A stretch of 64,000 bases of DNA, taken from an uncultured Lachnospiraceae bacterium (GTDB taxonomy: Bacteria > Bacillota > Clostridia > Lachnospirales > Lachnospiraceae). Positions 26,198-35,377 of this stretch are shown piece by piece. The stretch spans positions 1-64,000 of the forward strand of contig CALWSF010000003.1 in the NCBI GenBank assembly GCA_944384125.1, in the 5' to 3' direction. The notes beneath the pieces are model-generated. The model was not told the DNA's origin. It did not search any database and saw only the letters and a program-made list of their open reading frames with translations. Position 1 is the stretch's first letter, and each line of letters opens with the position of its first letter. The position numbers and the translations under genes are program-made.

Positions 26198-28465
26198 TCA
26201 TTCCCGCACACTCCTTCTGCGGGATTTTTTCTTTTTTCCGCTTTTTTCCTGCTGCTTTGGGGTACAGGAACTGTCCCCCTTAATCCTGGCTGCGATCCGG
26301 CCCAGACGTTCTCTTCTCCTTTTTCTGTGCAGCTGTATGGTATTTCTGATTCTTTCAAACTCATTCTGCATGAGGATGCTGTCAAACATCACAAGAAAAG
26401 CCGGCATCATCGCACAGACAAACACCATACTGATCAGCGCACCTCTTCCTATCAGGTGACCCAGATCAGCAATTGCCGCCACAGTGGACACATGGTACAC
26501 AATATATCCGGCCACCGTCAGAATAGAGCCGGATGTAAGAATGGCCGGTATTCCCCTGTTGAGTGCCATAATTGCCGCTTCCTTTTTCTCCGCCTCTTTC
26601 CTGCATTCCAGGTAATTGTTGGCAGTCAGGATCGCATAGTCCACAGTCGCTCCCAGCTGAATACAGCTGACAATTATGTATCCGATAAAAATCATTGTGT
26701 CCCCCGCAATGTACGGAACCGCCATGTTGACAAAAATAGCCGCCTCTATGGGAATCATGATGATGACAGGGATAATCAGAGAGCGGAAACTCCACATTAC
26801 AACCAGAAATACCCCCGCCAGTGAAAGCACATTAACCCGCTTATAATCTTCTGTGATTGTCGTCTCAATATCCTGCGTGGAAGGCGTTGAGCCCACAAGC
26901 CATGAATTTTCAGGATAATGCTTTTTCATCAGCGCCTGAATTTCATCCGAACAGCGATATGCCAGAGGACTTTCCCCTTTACTCCTCACATAAATCAGGA
27001 TTCGCGAATACCCTCCCTTATGAAGCTGTTCTGTCAGACTTTTCGGCAGAAATTCTTCCGGTACACCCTCCGGCAGCGAACCTGCCATGGATGTTACACT
27101 CTTCGTATACGGCAGCGCCTTTACCTCATCCGTAAACTCTTTTTCATCGATTGGATCCCCGGCCGGCACAATTGCCATCATCATGTTGCTTCGTCCAAAC
27201 TTTTCGGTTATCTTCTGCTCATCCTCATAAACCTTTGTTCCCTCTCCCGCACCTACAGCGTCGTTTCCGTACATAAATGAATTCATGCTCTGTGCCGTAT
27301 AAGCCGGTATAGCTATCAGTGCCGCAGCAATGAGGACTATTTTTCTGCTGCGGTAAATTCTCCTGCTCAGCCCCTCAAAGGAAGGAAGAAAAGAGCGATG
27401 GGATGTTTTCTCTATCAGAGAGCTCATTCTGAGTATCATAGCCGGCATGAAAAACACAACAGTAAGAAGACTTATAACAATTCCCTTTGCCAGGACAATT
27501 CCCATATCAAAGCCTATACTGAATTTCATAAAACACAGCACCAGAAAACCGACAATAGTCGTCAGGCTGCTGGCAAAAATAGAATTCAGCGCCTCATTAA
27601 TTGCATTGGCCAGAGCCTCCGTCTGAGAAAGACCTTTTTTCTTTTCCCGCTCAAATGCATGGCTCAGAAAAATAGAATAGTCCATGGAACATGCCAGCTG
27701 AAGAACGGCGGATACACTGTTTGTCAGAAAAGATATCTCTCCCAGAAAAATATTGGTACCCTTGTTAATAACAATCGCGGCACCCATTACTATCAGATAA
27801 AGGGCAGGTTCAAACCAGGATGTAGTTGCGATACATAAGATCAGAAAAATTATCGTGACACTCAGAGTCAGGATCAGCTTCATTTCACTGGTCACATTTT
27901 CCTGGAGAGATTTATTTTGTATGGCCATTCCCACAAAACATCCTCTGTCCCCCAGAATTTCCTGCATCTCATCTATGGCTCTGGATGTTTTCTTATCTGT
28001 ATCTCCTTCCTCAAAGACCACATCCATAACGGCAGAATTATCTTTATAGTACTCGTCAATACTGTCAAAATCTATAAATGAATCTGCGGAAAAAACATTT
28101 GTCTGGGAATCCATCCACAGAATCTGATCCACCCCATCCACCTTTTCAAGACGATCCTTGATAGCTTTCGCCTCATACAGTGTCACATCCTCGATCATAA
28201 TCCGTCCTGTTCCCGGATAACCGAACTCTTCCTCCATCCGGTCCAATCCCTCTTTGGAAAGAGCCGAATCGGGAAGATACACCGTCAGATCATAATTGAT
28301 CGTGACAAAAGGTGCTGCCAGAGCGGACAAAATTACCAGGACGACGAAAAACTTTTCAATGGATCTGCTTTTTTTTATGATAAAATCAGGCAGGGAAAAT
28401 CCATTTTCCCGCTCTCTTATTTTCCGCTTTAATTCATAAAAAAGCTTAAATTTCATGTCATTCAA
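26198..28465 (-). CDS. MMPL/RND-superfamily membrane exporter
   Basis: A 755-residue protein with the RND half-repeat layout: helix at about 38-58, a large extracytoplasmic loop, five clustered helices (about 195-345), a second anchor near 375, a second loop, and five more helices (about 550-710). Motifs include SMDYSIFLSHA and GATVDYAILTANNY, the Asp-Tyr pair of proton-coupled MMPL proteins. The last 40 residues are strongly basic. Such proteins move lipids, glycolipids or small hydrophobic molecules. It lies 16 bases after the CAP-like gene and 40 before the coiled-coil gene. The substrate cannot be read from sequence. Confidence 0.88.
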   Translation of the reverse strand: MNDMKFKLFYELKRKIRERENGFSLPDFIIKKSRSIEKFFVVLVILSALAAPFVTINYDLTVYLPDSALSKEGLDRMEEEFGYPGTGRIMIEDVTLYEAKAIKDRLEKVDGVDQILWMDSQTNVFSADSFIDFDSIDEYYKDNSAVMDVVFEEGDTDKKTSRAIDEMQEILGDRGCFVGMAIQNKSLQENVTSEMKLILTLSVTIIFLILCIATTSWFEPALYLIVMGAAIVINKGTNIFLGEISFLTNSVSAVLQLACSMDYSIFLSHAFEREKKKGLSQTEALANAINEALNSIFASSLTTIVGFLVLCFMKFSIGFDMGIVLAKGIVISLLTVVFFMPAMILRMSSLIEKTSHRSFLPSFEGLSRRIYRSRKIVLIAAALIAIPAYTAQSMNSFMYGNDAVGAGEGTKVYEDEQKITEKFGRSNMMMAIVPAGDPIDEKEFTDEVKALPYTKSVTSMAGSLPEGVPEEFLPKSLTEQLHKGGYSRILIYVRSKGESPLAYRCSDEIQALMKKHYPENSWLVGSTPSTQDIETTITEDYKRVNVLSLAGVFLVVMWSFRSLIIPVIIMIPIEAAIFVNMAVPYIAGDTMIFIGYIIVSCIQLGATVDYAILTANNYLECRKEAEKKEAAIMALNRGIPAILTSGSILTVAGYIVYHVSTVAAIADLGHLIGRGALISMVFVCAMMPAFLVMFDSILMQNEFERIRNTIQLHRKRRRERLGRIAARIKGDSSCTPKQQEKSGKKKKSRRRSVRE

Positions 28466-28481
28466 CCCCTGTCAGCCGTTC

Positions 28482-29297
28482 TCATCTCATAAAAATAATC
28501 ATATAATAGTCCTTTCCGTTTACTTTTTCATGCGCAATTCCCATTTCCTTATAATAAACGGCCCTGTCTGACCTTTCTTTCTCATCACTGTCATGATTTC
28601 TCAGAAGCTTTTCTTCAGCGTGCGTAGCTCCATCACAATTTATCAGATACACCTCCATATGACGCCGCCCGGGATTATAGTTGATCATTCTGAGATAATC
28701 ATCAATTGTTCCCTCATCAGGTATCCTGCCGCTGCCGTACCCCTTCGTCCGCGCCATGGCAAGCCGGTGCTCCGCAATTTCCTGCAGTCTTCCATTCAGA
28801 ACAAAGCTGGCATCCTTATCATAATCCACTTTGTCATCCTCGTAATAATCCTCCTCTTCATCCCCGTCAAACGCGTCGGCCTTCAGCTCATTCAGACAGT
28901 CCGCCATTTCCTGCAGATCCTGATCAAAAAAAGCAATCTCATAACTCCCGCCTCCGGTGTTCCGTTCTTTTTTGGCACGGATCAGGCTGCCGTCCTCCCC
29001 AAAAGTATACTGCGTTTCATTCTGGTACAGAGTAAAATTCTGCATAGCCCCGTTCTCGCGGAAATAATAATATTTTCCGTCTATTTCACGCCATCCTGAC
29101 GCCAGAGTCCCGGCAGACTCCAAATAATACCAGTTTCCGTCCTGCTGAAACCATCCGGCTGCCGCTGCATCATTTTCTCCTGCCGCCGCCGGATACGGAT
29201 GGGATACCGCCAGCAACACGGCGGCGCCAATACAGGCCATTTGCTTTCCCACTCTGATTTTACGGTTCGCTTCTCTATTTTTTTCATACCCTGCCAT
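28482..29297 (-). CDS. Secreted wall-repeat protein with CAP-like domain
   Basis: A 271-residue protein. The signal peptide (about 1-39) ends PYPAAA before GEND. Two or three choline-binding-like repeats follow (GWFQQDGNWYYLES, GWREIDGKYYYFRENGAM). The C-terminal 120 residues resemble a CAP/SCP domain: NGRLQEIAEHRLAMAR, a middle segment, then YYKEMGIAHEKVNGKDYYMIIF, which fits the closing strand of the family. The His/Glu active-site set is not clear. First gene of the MMPL operon and divergent from the TetR gene. Confidence 0.65.
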   Translation of the reverse strand: MAGYEKNREANRKIRVGKQMACIGAAVLLAVSHPYPAAAGENDAAAAGWFQQDGNWYYLESAGTLASGWREIDGKYYYFRENGAMQNFTLYQNETQYTFGEDGSLIRAKKERNTGGGSYEIAFFDQDLQEMADCLNELKADAFDGDEEEDYYEDDKVDYDKDASFVLNGRLQEIAEHRLAMARTKGYGSGRIPDEGTIDDYLRMINYNPGRRHMEVYLINCDGATHAEEKLLRNHDSDEKERSDRAVYYKEMGIAHEKVNGKDYYMIIFMR

Positions 29298-29351
29298 ATT
29301 TTTTCTCTCCTTTTTACTGCCGCAGTTCAGGCAGACATCTTTCTAATATTT

Positions 29352-29376
29352 TATCAGTGCTTAAACGACACTGATA
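29352..29376. promoter_or_regulatory. Candidate TetR operator (interrupted palindrome)
   Basis: TATCAGTG and CACTGATA are perfect 8-base arms separated by 9 bases, placed 6 bases before the -35 of the tetR promoter and within the upstream region of the divergent MMPL operon. Position and symmetry suit a TetR-family dimer; binding is inferred. Confidence 0.55.
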
Positions 29377-29382
29377 CATTGA

Positions 29383-29411
29383 TTGACATCTGTCTATTTT
29401 TAAACTATAAT
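29383..29411 (+). promoter_or_regulatory. Consensus sigma-A promoter of the tetR gene
   Basis: TTGACA (29383-29388), 17-base spacer, TATAAT (29406-29411). The start codon is about 140 bases downstream, leaving an AT-rich leader. A second weak inverted repeat, TGTATTA (29411-29417) / TAATACA (29435-29441), covers the likely transcription start. Confidence 0.8.
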
Positions 29412-29556
29412 GTATTATACTAACTTGTGAACATTAATACAATAATCAGTTTATTTTTATGCGTCAATTAATCAACAAAATATATATAAATGTTGAATAT
29501 AAGTCAATGAATGATAATCTGAAGAAAAATATACAATCAGAAAGGAGCAGCCGTCT

Positions 29557-30138
29557 ATGAAAGAAGAATTAATGGATCGACGCGTCAGAAAAACACGCCG
29601 TATTCTGAGGAAATGTCTGATCACACTTCTTCAGAAAAAAAAGATACAGGATATCACTGTACGCGAACTGGCTGATATGGCTGATATAAACCGGGGAACC
29701 TTTTATCTTCATTATAAAGATACCTTTGATCTCCTGGAACAGATTGAGACGGAGCTGATGGAACAGATTAATGAAGTCCTTACCCACCATCCCGCATTGG
29801 AGCTTGTGGCCAAGCCGTCCCTCGCACTGTCAGAGCTTTACCCGCTGGTTCAGGAAAACGCCGATATCATTTCCATTCTGATTGGCGAAAACGGGGACCT
29901 CCATTTTGTCAACCGCATGAAGCAGGCTGTGTATGACAAGTGTCTGCGGGACTGGCTGGATATAAAATGTCCGGGCGATCCGGATTCTCTGGGCGCCTAT
30001 TCGGCATTTATCGTGTCGGGCTGTTTCGGAGCTGTCCAGTACTGGCTGGAAAACGGAATGAAAGAAACGCCCCAGCAGATGGCAGCGCTGACTGAAGAAT
30101 TTATACTGAAAGGAATCCGTGTGCTGGAACAGGCTTGA
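29557..30138 (+). CDS. TetR/AcrR-family transcriptional regulator
   Basis: A 193-residue protein with an N-terminal HTH (RRVRKTRRILRKCLITLL, then TVRELADMADINRGTFYLHYKDTFDLLEQI, about 8-60) and a C-terminal domain ending with GCFGAVQYWLENGMKETPQQMA, typical of the TetR_C group found near transporters. AAAGGAG precedes the ATG. It is divergent from the CAP-like/MMPL/coiled-coil operon and most likely controls it; the ligand is unknown. Confidence 0.92.
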   Translation: MKEELMDRRVRKTRRILRKCLITLLQKKKIQDITVRELADMADINRGTFYLHYKDTFDLLEQIETELMEQINEVLTHHPALELVAKPSLALSELYPLVQENADIISILIGENGDLHFVNRMKQAVYDKCLRDWLDIKCPGDPDSLGAYSAFIVSGCFGAVQYWLENGMKETPQQMAALTEEFILKGIRVLEQA

Positions 30139-30163
30139 CTTTACCGATATTCCGTGTTTTAAT
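30135..30163 (+). promoter_or_regulatory. Probable promoter of the mgtE leader
   Basis: TTGACT (30135-30140), 17-base spacer, TTTAAT (30158-30163). The -35 overlaps the tetR stop codon. Transcription would start near 30170, at the foot of the first leader hairpin. Confidence 0.55.
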
Positions 30164-30179
30164 AATACTGCAATGCTGT

Positions 30180-30196
30180 CAGACAGAATCTGTCTG
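30180..30196 (+). promoter_or_regulatory. 5' hairpin of the mgtE leader
   Basis: CAGACAG, loop AAT, CTGTCTG: a perfect 7-bp stem. No T-run follows, so it is not a terminator for tetR; it may stabilise or organise the leader RNA. Confidence 0.5.
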
Positions 30197-30224
30197 CGGT
30201 AAATTTATGGGAAAGGAGTACACT

Positions 30225-30350
30225 ATGGACAGTTGCGACAGTCACGGGCGAAGTAAATATGATGGACAAAATTTCAGACACAGTGCAAACCGTGTGCCTC
30301 TTCCTCTGAATCTGGCGCAGGGTCTGTTTTTGTACGGCAGTTTGCAGTAA
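30225..30350 (+). CDS. Leader peptide (uORF) upstream of mgtE
   Basis: A 41-codon ORF starting MDSCDSHGRSKYDG and ending LFLYGSLQ, with AAAGGAG 6 bases before the ATG at 30225. It has no membrane segment. It holds acidic residues at the start and a proline pair (VPLPLNL) near residue 24. It ends 13 bases before a strand of the terminator/antiterminator system, so a ribosome pausing at its end would cover that strand. I infer a regulatory uORF; whether the peptide is functional is unknown. Confidence 0.6.
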   Translation: MDSCDSHGRSKYDGQNFRHSANRVPLPLNLAQGLFLYGSLQ

Positions 30351-30362
30351 CCTCTGCAGCAA

Positions 30363-30420
30363 ACCCATAATACCGGTGTCTTTTTTGCCCATCGCTCACA
30401 GCGGTGGTTTTTTTATGGGT
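30363..30420 (+). promoter_or_regulatory. Terminator/antiterminator in the mgtE leader
   Basis: CCATCGCT (30389-30396) and AGCGGTGG (30400-30407) form an 8-bp hairpin followed by seven T: an intrinsic terminator inside the leader. ACCCATAA (30363-30370) and TTATGGGT (30413-30420) can pair around it, and CCCAT (30388-30392) can also pair with ATGGG (30415-30419), disrupting the terminator. These alternatives suggest attenuation of mgtE. Confidence 0.65.
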
Positions 30421-30479
30421 ATCCATAGAAAACTGCCCTCGTCGCGAATCAACAAAAAAACAGAAAGCGAGGGCATAAA

Positions 30480-31910
30480 ATGAACAACAAATATTTAAAT
30501 GAAACTCCTGTTTCTTCCATGGCTGCACCATCCGAGAAAACAGGCTACAACGAAAAAATCCTTCAGATCATCCGCAGCGGCCGCTCTGAAGCCGAAATCC
30601 GGGATGAACTTGACAATTACCACGCCAATGATATTGCCGATGTTCTGGAAACGCTGGATCCGGATACCAGAAAAAATCTGTACAAAATCCTCGGCCCGGA
30701 AATGACTGCCGAGATCTTTACCTACCTGGATGATCCCGCCTCCTGCATCGAAGAGCTGGGTCCTGAACGGGCCGCTGCCATCCTCGGCGAAATGGATGCA
30801 GACGATGCCGTTGATATTCTGGAAGAACTGGAGCCTGACGAAAAAGAAGCCCTGATCGCCAGGATGGATCAGGATTCAAAAAAAGATATCCACCTGATCT
30901 TCTCTTACGATGAAGAGCTTATCGGAAGCCGGATGACAACAAACTACATTGTCATTCCCAAAAGCTGTTCCGTGAAACAGGCCATGCGCCTTCTCATTGC
31001 ACAGGCCGAGGAAAATGATAATATTGACACGATTTATGTGGAGGATGAATCCGGAAGCTATTACGGAGCCATTGAACTTAAAGATCTGATTACAGCCAGA
31101 GAATACACGGATCTGAATGACATTATCAGTACTTCATATCCTTATGTTTTCGCTGACGATCGCGTTGAAAACTGTATTGAACGGCTGATTGACTATGGAG
31201 AAGACTCCATTCCTGTTCTGGATCAGAACCGGAAGATCATCGGTGCCATCACATTTGAAGATATCGCTGAGGCCATTGATGACGAAATGGGCGATGACTA
31301 TGCAAAACTTGCCGGTCTGACTGCCGAGGAGGATCTTCACGAACCTCTTCTTGAAAGCCTGAAAAAAAGGCTCCCCTGGCTGATTCTTCTCCTGTTCCTG
31401 GGCATGGGAGTATCGTCTGTTGTGGGACTGTTTGAAAATATAGTATCCAAAATTGCACTTATCATCTGCTTCCAGTCCCTGATTCTTGATATGGCGGGAA
31501 ATGTAGGCACGCAGTCTCTGGCTGTCACAATCCGTGTGCTGATGGATGAAAACATTTCCTCCGGCCAGAAAGCAGGATTTATTTTCAAAGAAATGAGAAT
31601 TGGTCTTTTAAATGGTCTTCTTTTAGGATCAATGGCCTTTATATTCATTGGTATATTTGTATGCCTTTTTAAGGGAAAAACTCTTTTTTATTCCTTTGCC
31701 ATATCAGGCTGCGTTGGCATATCGCTTCTGGCTGCCATGGTTATTTCCAGTCTGGTAGGCGTGGTTGTCCCCATGTTTTTTCACAAAATCAAGGTAGACC
31801 CGGCCGTAGCATCCGGACCTTTAATTACCACGATCAATGATCTGGTGGCCGTCGTTACCTACTACGGTCTCTCCGGAATCATACTTATAAAAATTTTCAA
31901 TCTGGTGTGA
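30480..31910 (+). CDS. mgtE: Magnesium transporter MgtE
   Basis: A 476-residue Mg2+ channel of the MgtE family. The N domain (about 20-130) has the repeats ILGEMDADDAVDILEELEPDEKEA. Two CBS domains (about 140-260) contain MTTNYIVIPKSCSVKQAM and IPVLDQNRKIIGAITFEDI. A plug helix is followed by five membrane helices (about 290-475) with AGNVGTQSLAVTIR lining the pore. In known MgtE the N and CBS domains sense cytoplasmic Mg2+ and gate the channel. AGCGAGGG lies before the ATG. The upstream uORF/terminator leader suggests control of its transcription too. Confidence 0.97.
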   Translation: MNNKYLNETPVSSMAAPSEKTGYNEKILQIIRSGRSEAEIRDELDNYHANDIADVLETLDPDTRKNLYKILGPEMTAEIFTYLDDPASCIEELGPERAAAILGEMDADDAVDILEELEPDEKEALIARMDQDSKKDIHLIFSYDEELIGSRMTTNYIVIPKSCSVKQAMRLLIAQAEENDNIDTIYVEDESGSYYGAIELKDLITAREYTDLNDIISTSYPYVFADDRVENCIERLIDYGEDSIPVLDQNRKIIGAITFEDIAEAIDDEMGDDYAKLAGLTAEEDLHEPLLESLKKRLPWLILLLFLGMGVSSVVGLFENIVSKIALIICFQSLILDMAGNVGTQSLAVTIRVLMDENISSGQKAGFIFKEMRIGLLNGLLLGSMAFIFIGIFVCLFKGKTLFYSFAISGCVGISLLAAMVISSLVGVVVPMFFHKIKVDPAVASGPLITTINDLVAVVTYYGLSGIILIKIFNLV

Positions 31911-31932
31911 CACATACAGAGCATAAAAACAG

Positions 31933-32008
31933 GCGGCCATGCTGTGCTTTTAAAGGAATCATCCGATCTCTGACCGGTTTCTTTCCAAAAGCACGGCATG
32001 GCCGCTTT
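31933..32008. terminator. Bidirectional terminator between mgtE and valS
   Basis: A long stem: GCGGCCATGCTGTGCTTTT pairs with AAAAGCACGGCATGGCCGC, with T-runs outside on both strands (CTGTTTTT on the minus strand). Confidence 0.85.
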
Positions 32009-32079
32009 CTCTGACATTTCTGCCGTCCTGTACTTACCAGGCACGGACGGCAGGATATGAAAACTTTTTCACGTCAGTA

Positions 32080-34734
32080 TTACATGTTCCTCAGCTGTCC
32101 CAGCCGCTCCTGCACCTGAGACATCATCTGTGAATATTTTTCAAGCTTGGCGCGCTCTTCTGCGATTTTTGCCTCCGGAGCACGGCTCACAAACTTCTCA
32201 TTCTCCAGCATTCCTTTTGAACGGCTCAGCTCTTTCTTAAGCTTCTCCTCTTCTTTTTCAAGGCGCTCAATCTCTTTATCCAGATCCACAAGTTCCGCAA
32301 ACGGCATATAGATTGTGGCATCTGCTGTTACAGCTGAGACAGCATCGTCCGCAATATTACTCTTATCTTTCTGAAGGACAACCTCGCTCGCGTAACCCAG
32401 CGTTGCAAAGAACAGGCGGCTGTTGCCAAAAATCTCAAGAACTCCCTCATCCTCGGATACCACATACACTTTCGCCTTTTTGCTGGGCGGCACATTCATG
32501 GAAGTCCGGACACCTCTGATGGCGCGAACTGCTTCCTTGATAGTCTCAACTGCTCTCTCCTCATCAGCAAAATTCCACTCATTTTTGTATGCCGGCCACT
32601 CAGATATCATGATAGACGGCTCCTTATCCTGCAGATTGCAGAAAATTTCCTCTGTAATAAAAGGCATATACGGATGCAGCAGCTTCAGCGACTGAATAAG
32701 AACTGTCTTGAGCGTCCAAAGAGCCGCCGCCTTTGTAGTATTTTCGTCCTCCCACAGTCTCGGCTTAACCATCTCAATATACCAGTCACAGAACTCCTCC
32801 CAGATAAAGTCGTAAACCTTCTGAAGAGCAATTCCCAGCTCATACCGATCCATATTGTCCGTCACATCACGTGCCAGCGTATTTACCTTCGATAAAATCC
32901 AGCGATCCGGCAGAGTCAGATCCTCCAGACGAACATCCGTTACCGGAGCTTTCTCGATATTCATCATAATAAAGCGGGAAGCATTCCACACTTTATTGGC
33001 AAAATTCCGGCTTGCCTCCACACGCTCCCAGTAGAACCGCATATCGTTGCCCGGTGCGTTTCCGGTCATCAGAGTCATCCTCAGTGCATCCGCTCCGTAT
33101 TTGTCGATAACCTCCAGCGGATCAATGCCGTTGCCCAGAGATTTACTCATCTTGCGCCCCTGTGAATCACGCACAAGACCGTGAATCAGCACGGTATGGA
33201 AAGGTTCCCTGCCCGTCTGCTCCAGACCGGAAAATACCATACGGATAACCCAGAAAAAGATGATATCATAACCCGTAACCAGAACATCCGTCGGGTAAAA
33301 ATATTCATATTCCGGCGTCTTCTCCGGCCATCCGAGAGTAGAGAACGGCCATAGTGCAGAAGAGAACCAGGTATCCAGCGTATCCTCATCCTGACGGAAA
33401 TGAGAATTTTTGCATTTAGGGCATACATCCGGAGCAGTTTTGGATACGACCATTTCGCCGCAGTCCTCACAGTAGTAGGCCGGGATTCTGTGTCCCCACC
33501 AGAGCTGTCTGGAAATGCACCAGTCGCGGATTCCCTCCAGCCAGTGGAGATATGTCTTTCCAAAGCTTTCCGGCACAAACTTAAGTCTTCCCGATTTCAG
33601 CGCCTCAATTGCAGGCTTTGCCATTTCATCCATCTTTACAAACCACTGAGGTTTAACCATCGGCTCTACCGTTGTTTTGCAGCGGTCATGGGTTCCCACA
33701 TTGTGGGAATGGGGAACTACCTTTACAAGCAGGCCCAGCTTCTCCAGATCTTCAACAATGGCTTTTCTCGCCTCGTAGCGATCCATTCCCTCATACTTTC
33801 CGGGCACACAGATTGTTGCATCATCGTTCATAATGCAGATCTCTTCCAGGCCATGGCGTTTTCCCACCTCAAAGTCGTTGGGATCATGAGCAGGCGTAAT
33901 CTTTACACATCCTGTTCCAAATTCCTGATCTACATATTCATCAGCAATAACCGGAATCTCCCGGTCTGTCAGAGGCAGCTTCAGCATCTTTCCCACCAGA
34001 TCGCGGTACCGATCATCTTCAGGATTTACTGCTACCGCCGTATCTCCCAGCATTGTCTCCGGACGTGTCGTGGCAATTTCCACAAACCGGTTTTCCTCTC
34101 CGACAATAGGATATTTAATATGCCAGAAAAATCCGTTCTGCTCTTCATGCTCAACTTCCGCATCAGAGATGGAAGTCTGACATACGGGGCACCAGTTTAT
34201 GATCCGGGAGCCCTTATAAATATATCCTTTCTCATAGAGCTTTGTGAATACTTCCAGAACCGCATCGGAGCATCCCTCATCCATTGTAAACCGCTCACGA
34301 TCCCAGTCCGCAGAAGAACCCAGTTTATGGAGCTGTTTTACGATACGGCTGCCGTACTCTTCCTTCCACTCCCATGCTTTTTCCAGAAATCCCTCACGGC
34401 CGAGCGCCTGTTTGTCGATTCCCTCACTCTTTAATTTATCAATAACCTTAACCTCTGTGGCAATCGCTGCATGATCTGTTCCCGGCTGCCACAGTGTCTC
34501 ATACCCCTGCATTCTTTTATACCGGATCAGAATATCCTGCATTGTATTGTCAAGAGCATGTCCCATGTGAAGCTGCCCCGTAATATTAGGCGGCGGCATT
34601 ACAATCGTAAACGGCTTTTTTCCCTCTCTTCTGCCTCTTTTTGCATCCGCATGAAAATACTTGCTGTCCAGCCACTTCTGATACAGGCGTTCTTCAATAT
34701 CCGCCGGATTATAGGTCTTCTCCAGTTCTTTCAT
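32080..34734 (-). CDS. valS: Valyl-tRNA synthetase
   Basis: A class I synthetase charging tRNA-Val, 884 residues. The HIGH motif is HMGH (56-59) after PPPNITGQL. The editing domain has [14 protein letters not shown] near 220. A zinc-like cluster region (YYCEDCGE ... CPKCKN) lies near 420. KMSKS is at 528-532. The C-terminal coiled coil ([18 protein letters not shown]) binds tRNA. It is controlled by the upstream T-box with a GUA (Val) specifier; a small gene lies between the T-box and valS. Confidence 0.98.
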   Translation of the reverse strand: MKELEKTYNPADIEERLYQKWLDSKYFHADAKRGRREGKKPFTIVMPPPNITGQLHMGHALDNTMQDILIRYKRMQGYETLWQPGTDHAAIATEVKVIDKLKSEGIDKQALGREGFLEKAWEWKEEYGSRIVKQLHKLGSSADWDRERFTMDEGCSDAVLEVFTKLYEKGYIYKGSRIINWCPVCQTSISDAEVEHEEQNGFFWHIKYPIVGEENRFVEIATTRPETMLGDTAVAVNPEDDRYRDLVGKMLKLPLTDREIPVIADEYVDQEFGTGCVKITPAHDPNDFEVGKRHGLEEICIMNDDATICVPGKYEGMDRYEARKAIVEDLEKLGLLVKVVPHSHNVGTHDRCKTTVEPMVKPQWFVKMDEMAKPAIEALKSGRLKFVPESFGKTYLHWLEGIRDWCISRQLWWGHRIPAYYCEDCGEMVVSKTAPDVCPKCKNSHFRQDEDTLDTWFSSALWPFSTLGWPEKTPEYEYFYPTDVLVTGYDIIFFWVIRMVFSGLEQTGREPFHTVLIHGLVRDSQGRKMSKSLGNGIDPLEVIDKYGADALRMTLMTGNAPGNDMRFYWERVEASRNFANKVWNASRFIMMNIEKAPVTDVRLEDLTLPDRWILSKVNTLARDVTDNMDRYELGIALQKVYDFIWEEFCDWYIEMVKPRLWEDENTTKAAALWTLKTVLIQSLKLLHPYMPFITEEIFCNLQDKEPSIMISEWPAYKNEWNFADEERAVETIKEAVRAIRGVRTSMNVPPSKKAKVYVVSEDEGVLEIFGNSRLFFATLGYASEVVLQKDKSNIADDAVSAVTADATIYMPFAELVDLDKEIERLEKEEEKLKKELSRSKGMLENEKFVSRAPEAKIAEERAKLEKYSQMMSQVQERLGQLRNM

Positions 34735-34784
34735 AATTACTGCTTCACTCCTTTTTCGTTAAATCTGTATCTGCTTTGCCTTAC

Positions 34785-34976
34785 CTACATCTGTTTTCTG
34801 ACGATTCGGTATTCATCGTCTGTCTGATAATACGGACAGACAAAATGGCGGTTTTCCAGAAAAGCGGCCATCTCATCCTCGTCCAGAGATGCCTCACAGA
34901 TATAGCATTCATATTCCTCATCATAAACATAATTTCCGCATGTATCACAGCTTACATGACGTCCTTTTTTCTGCAC
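34785..34976 (-). CDS. Small Cys-rich protein between T-box and valS (DUF6472-like)
   Basis: A 63-residue protein. The likely start is GTG at 34976 (codon read as Met, then QKKGRHVSCDTC) since AAAGGAGG lies 5 bases upstream; an ATG 16 codons earlier has no site. The sequence holds CDTCGNYVYDEEYECYICEA and later FVCPYY, so four or five Cys could bind a metal. The C-terminus DDEYRIVRKQM is typical of a conserved Clostridia family I recall as DUF6472. It lies 50 bases before valS and after the T-box, so it should share Val-tRNA control. Confidence 0.75.
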   Translation of the reverse strand: MQKKGRHVSCDTCGNYVYDEEYECYICEASLDEDEMAAFLENRHFVCPYYQTDDEYRIVRKQM

Positions 34977-35060
34977 AGGCCCCTCCTTTCTTCCGCTTCC
35001 CCATTCCGCATCTGAATTTTTCATATCACAGCATCAGGAAGTCTTTCTCCTCTGCCATAT

Positions 35061-35322
35061 AAAAAAGCCCTCTGCAGAATCTGCAAAGGGCGACTGATAT
35101 GCGCGGTACCACCTTTTTCAATCAGCGCGAATTATTTCATCCGCACCAATCCTCTTTTGTCCTGTAACGGGAACACCCGCGATCCTCTACCGGAAAACCA
35201 TGTAAACATGATTTTCTTTGGAAAATCCGGCTCCAAAGCTACCTTCCATGCCGCTGTCCGGGGCCGTCTTTCAACCGGTGGACCGCCCTCTCTGTCGGAT
35301 GCATTACATGTACTCCTCTTTT
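35061..35322 (-). promoter_or_regulatory. T-box leader (tRNA-Val specific) of the valS transcript
   Basis: On the minus strand the leader begins AAGAGGAGTACATG (stem I base). The specifier segment GGAAGGTAGCTTTGG has GUA at 35242-35240, a valine codon. The T-box sequence GGTGGTACCGCG is at 35113-35102. The terminator stem is GCCCTTTGCAG/CTGCAGAGGGC at 35091-35067, followed by TTTTTT. Uncharged tRNA-Val should pair with both sites and prevent termination. Confidence 0.95.
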
Positions 35323-35348
35323 TCACAGCCACTTTCTTATTCTCTGCT

Positions 35349-35377
35349 ATCATAGTGTTTTTTTTAATAATTGTCAA
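35349..35377 (-). promoter_or_regulatory. Promoter of the T-box/valS transcript
   Basis: TTGACA (35377-35372), 17-base spacer with a run of A, TATGAT (35354-35349) on the minus strand. It overlaps the last codons and stop of cobI. Confidence 0.85.

Noticed and set aside
30170..30420. M-box (ykoK) Mg2+ riboswitch before mgtE
   Set aside because: The expected conserved M-box segments are not present; the leader is better explained by a uORF with a terminator.
33400..34434. 344-codon plus-strand frame
   Set aside because: Antisense to valS, no ribosome site, no domain pattern.
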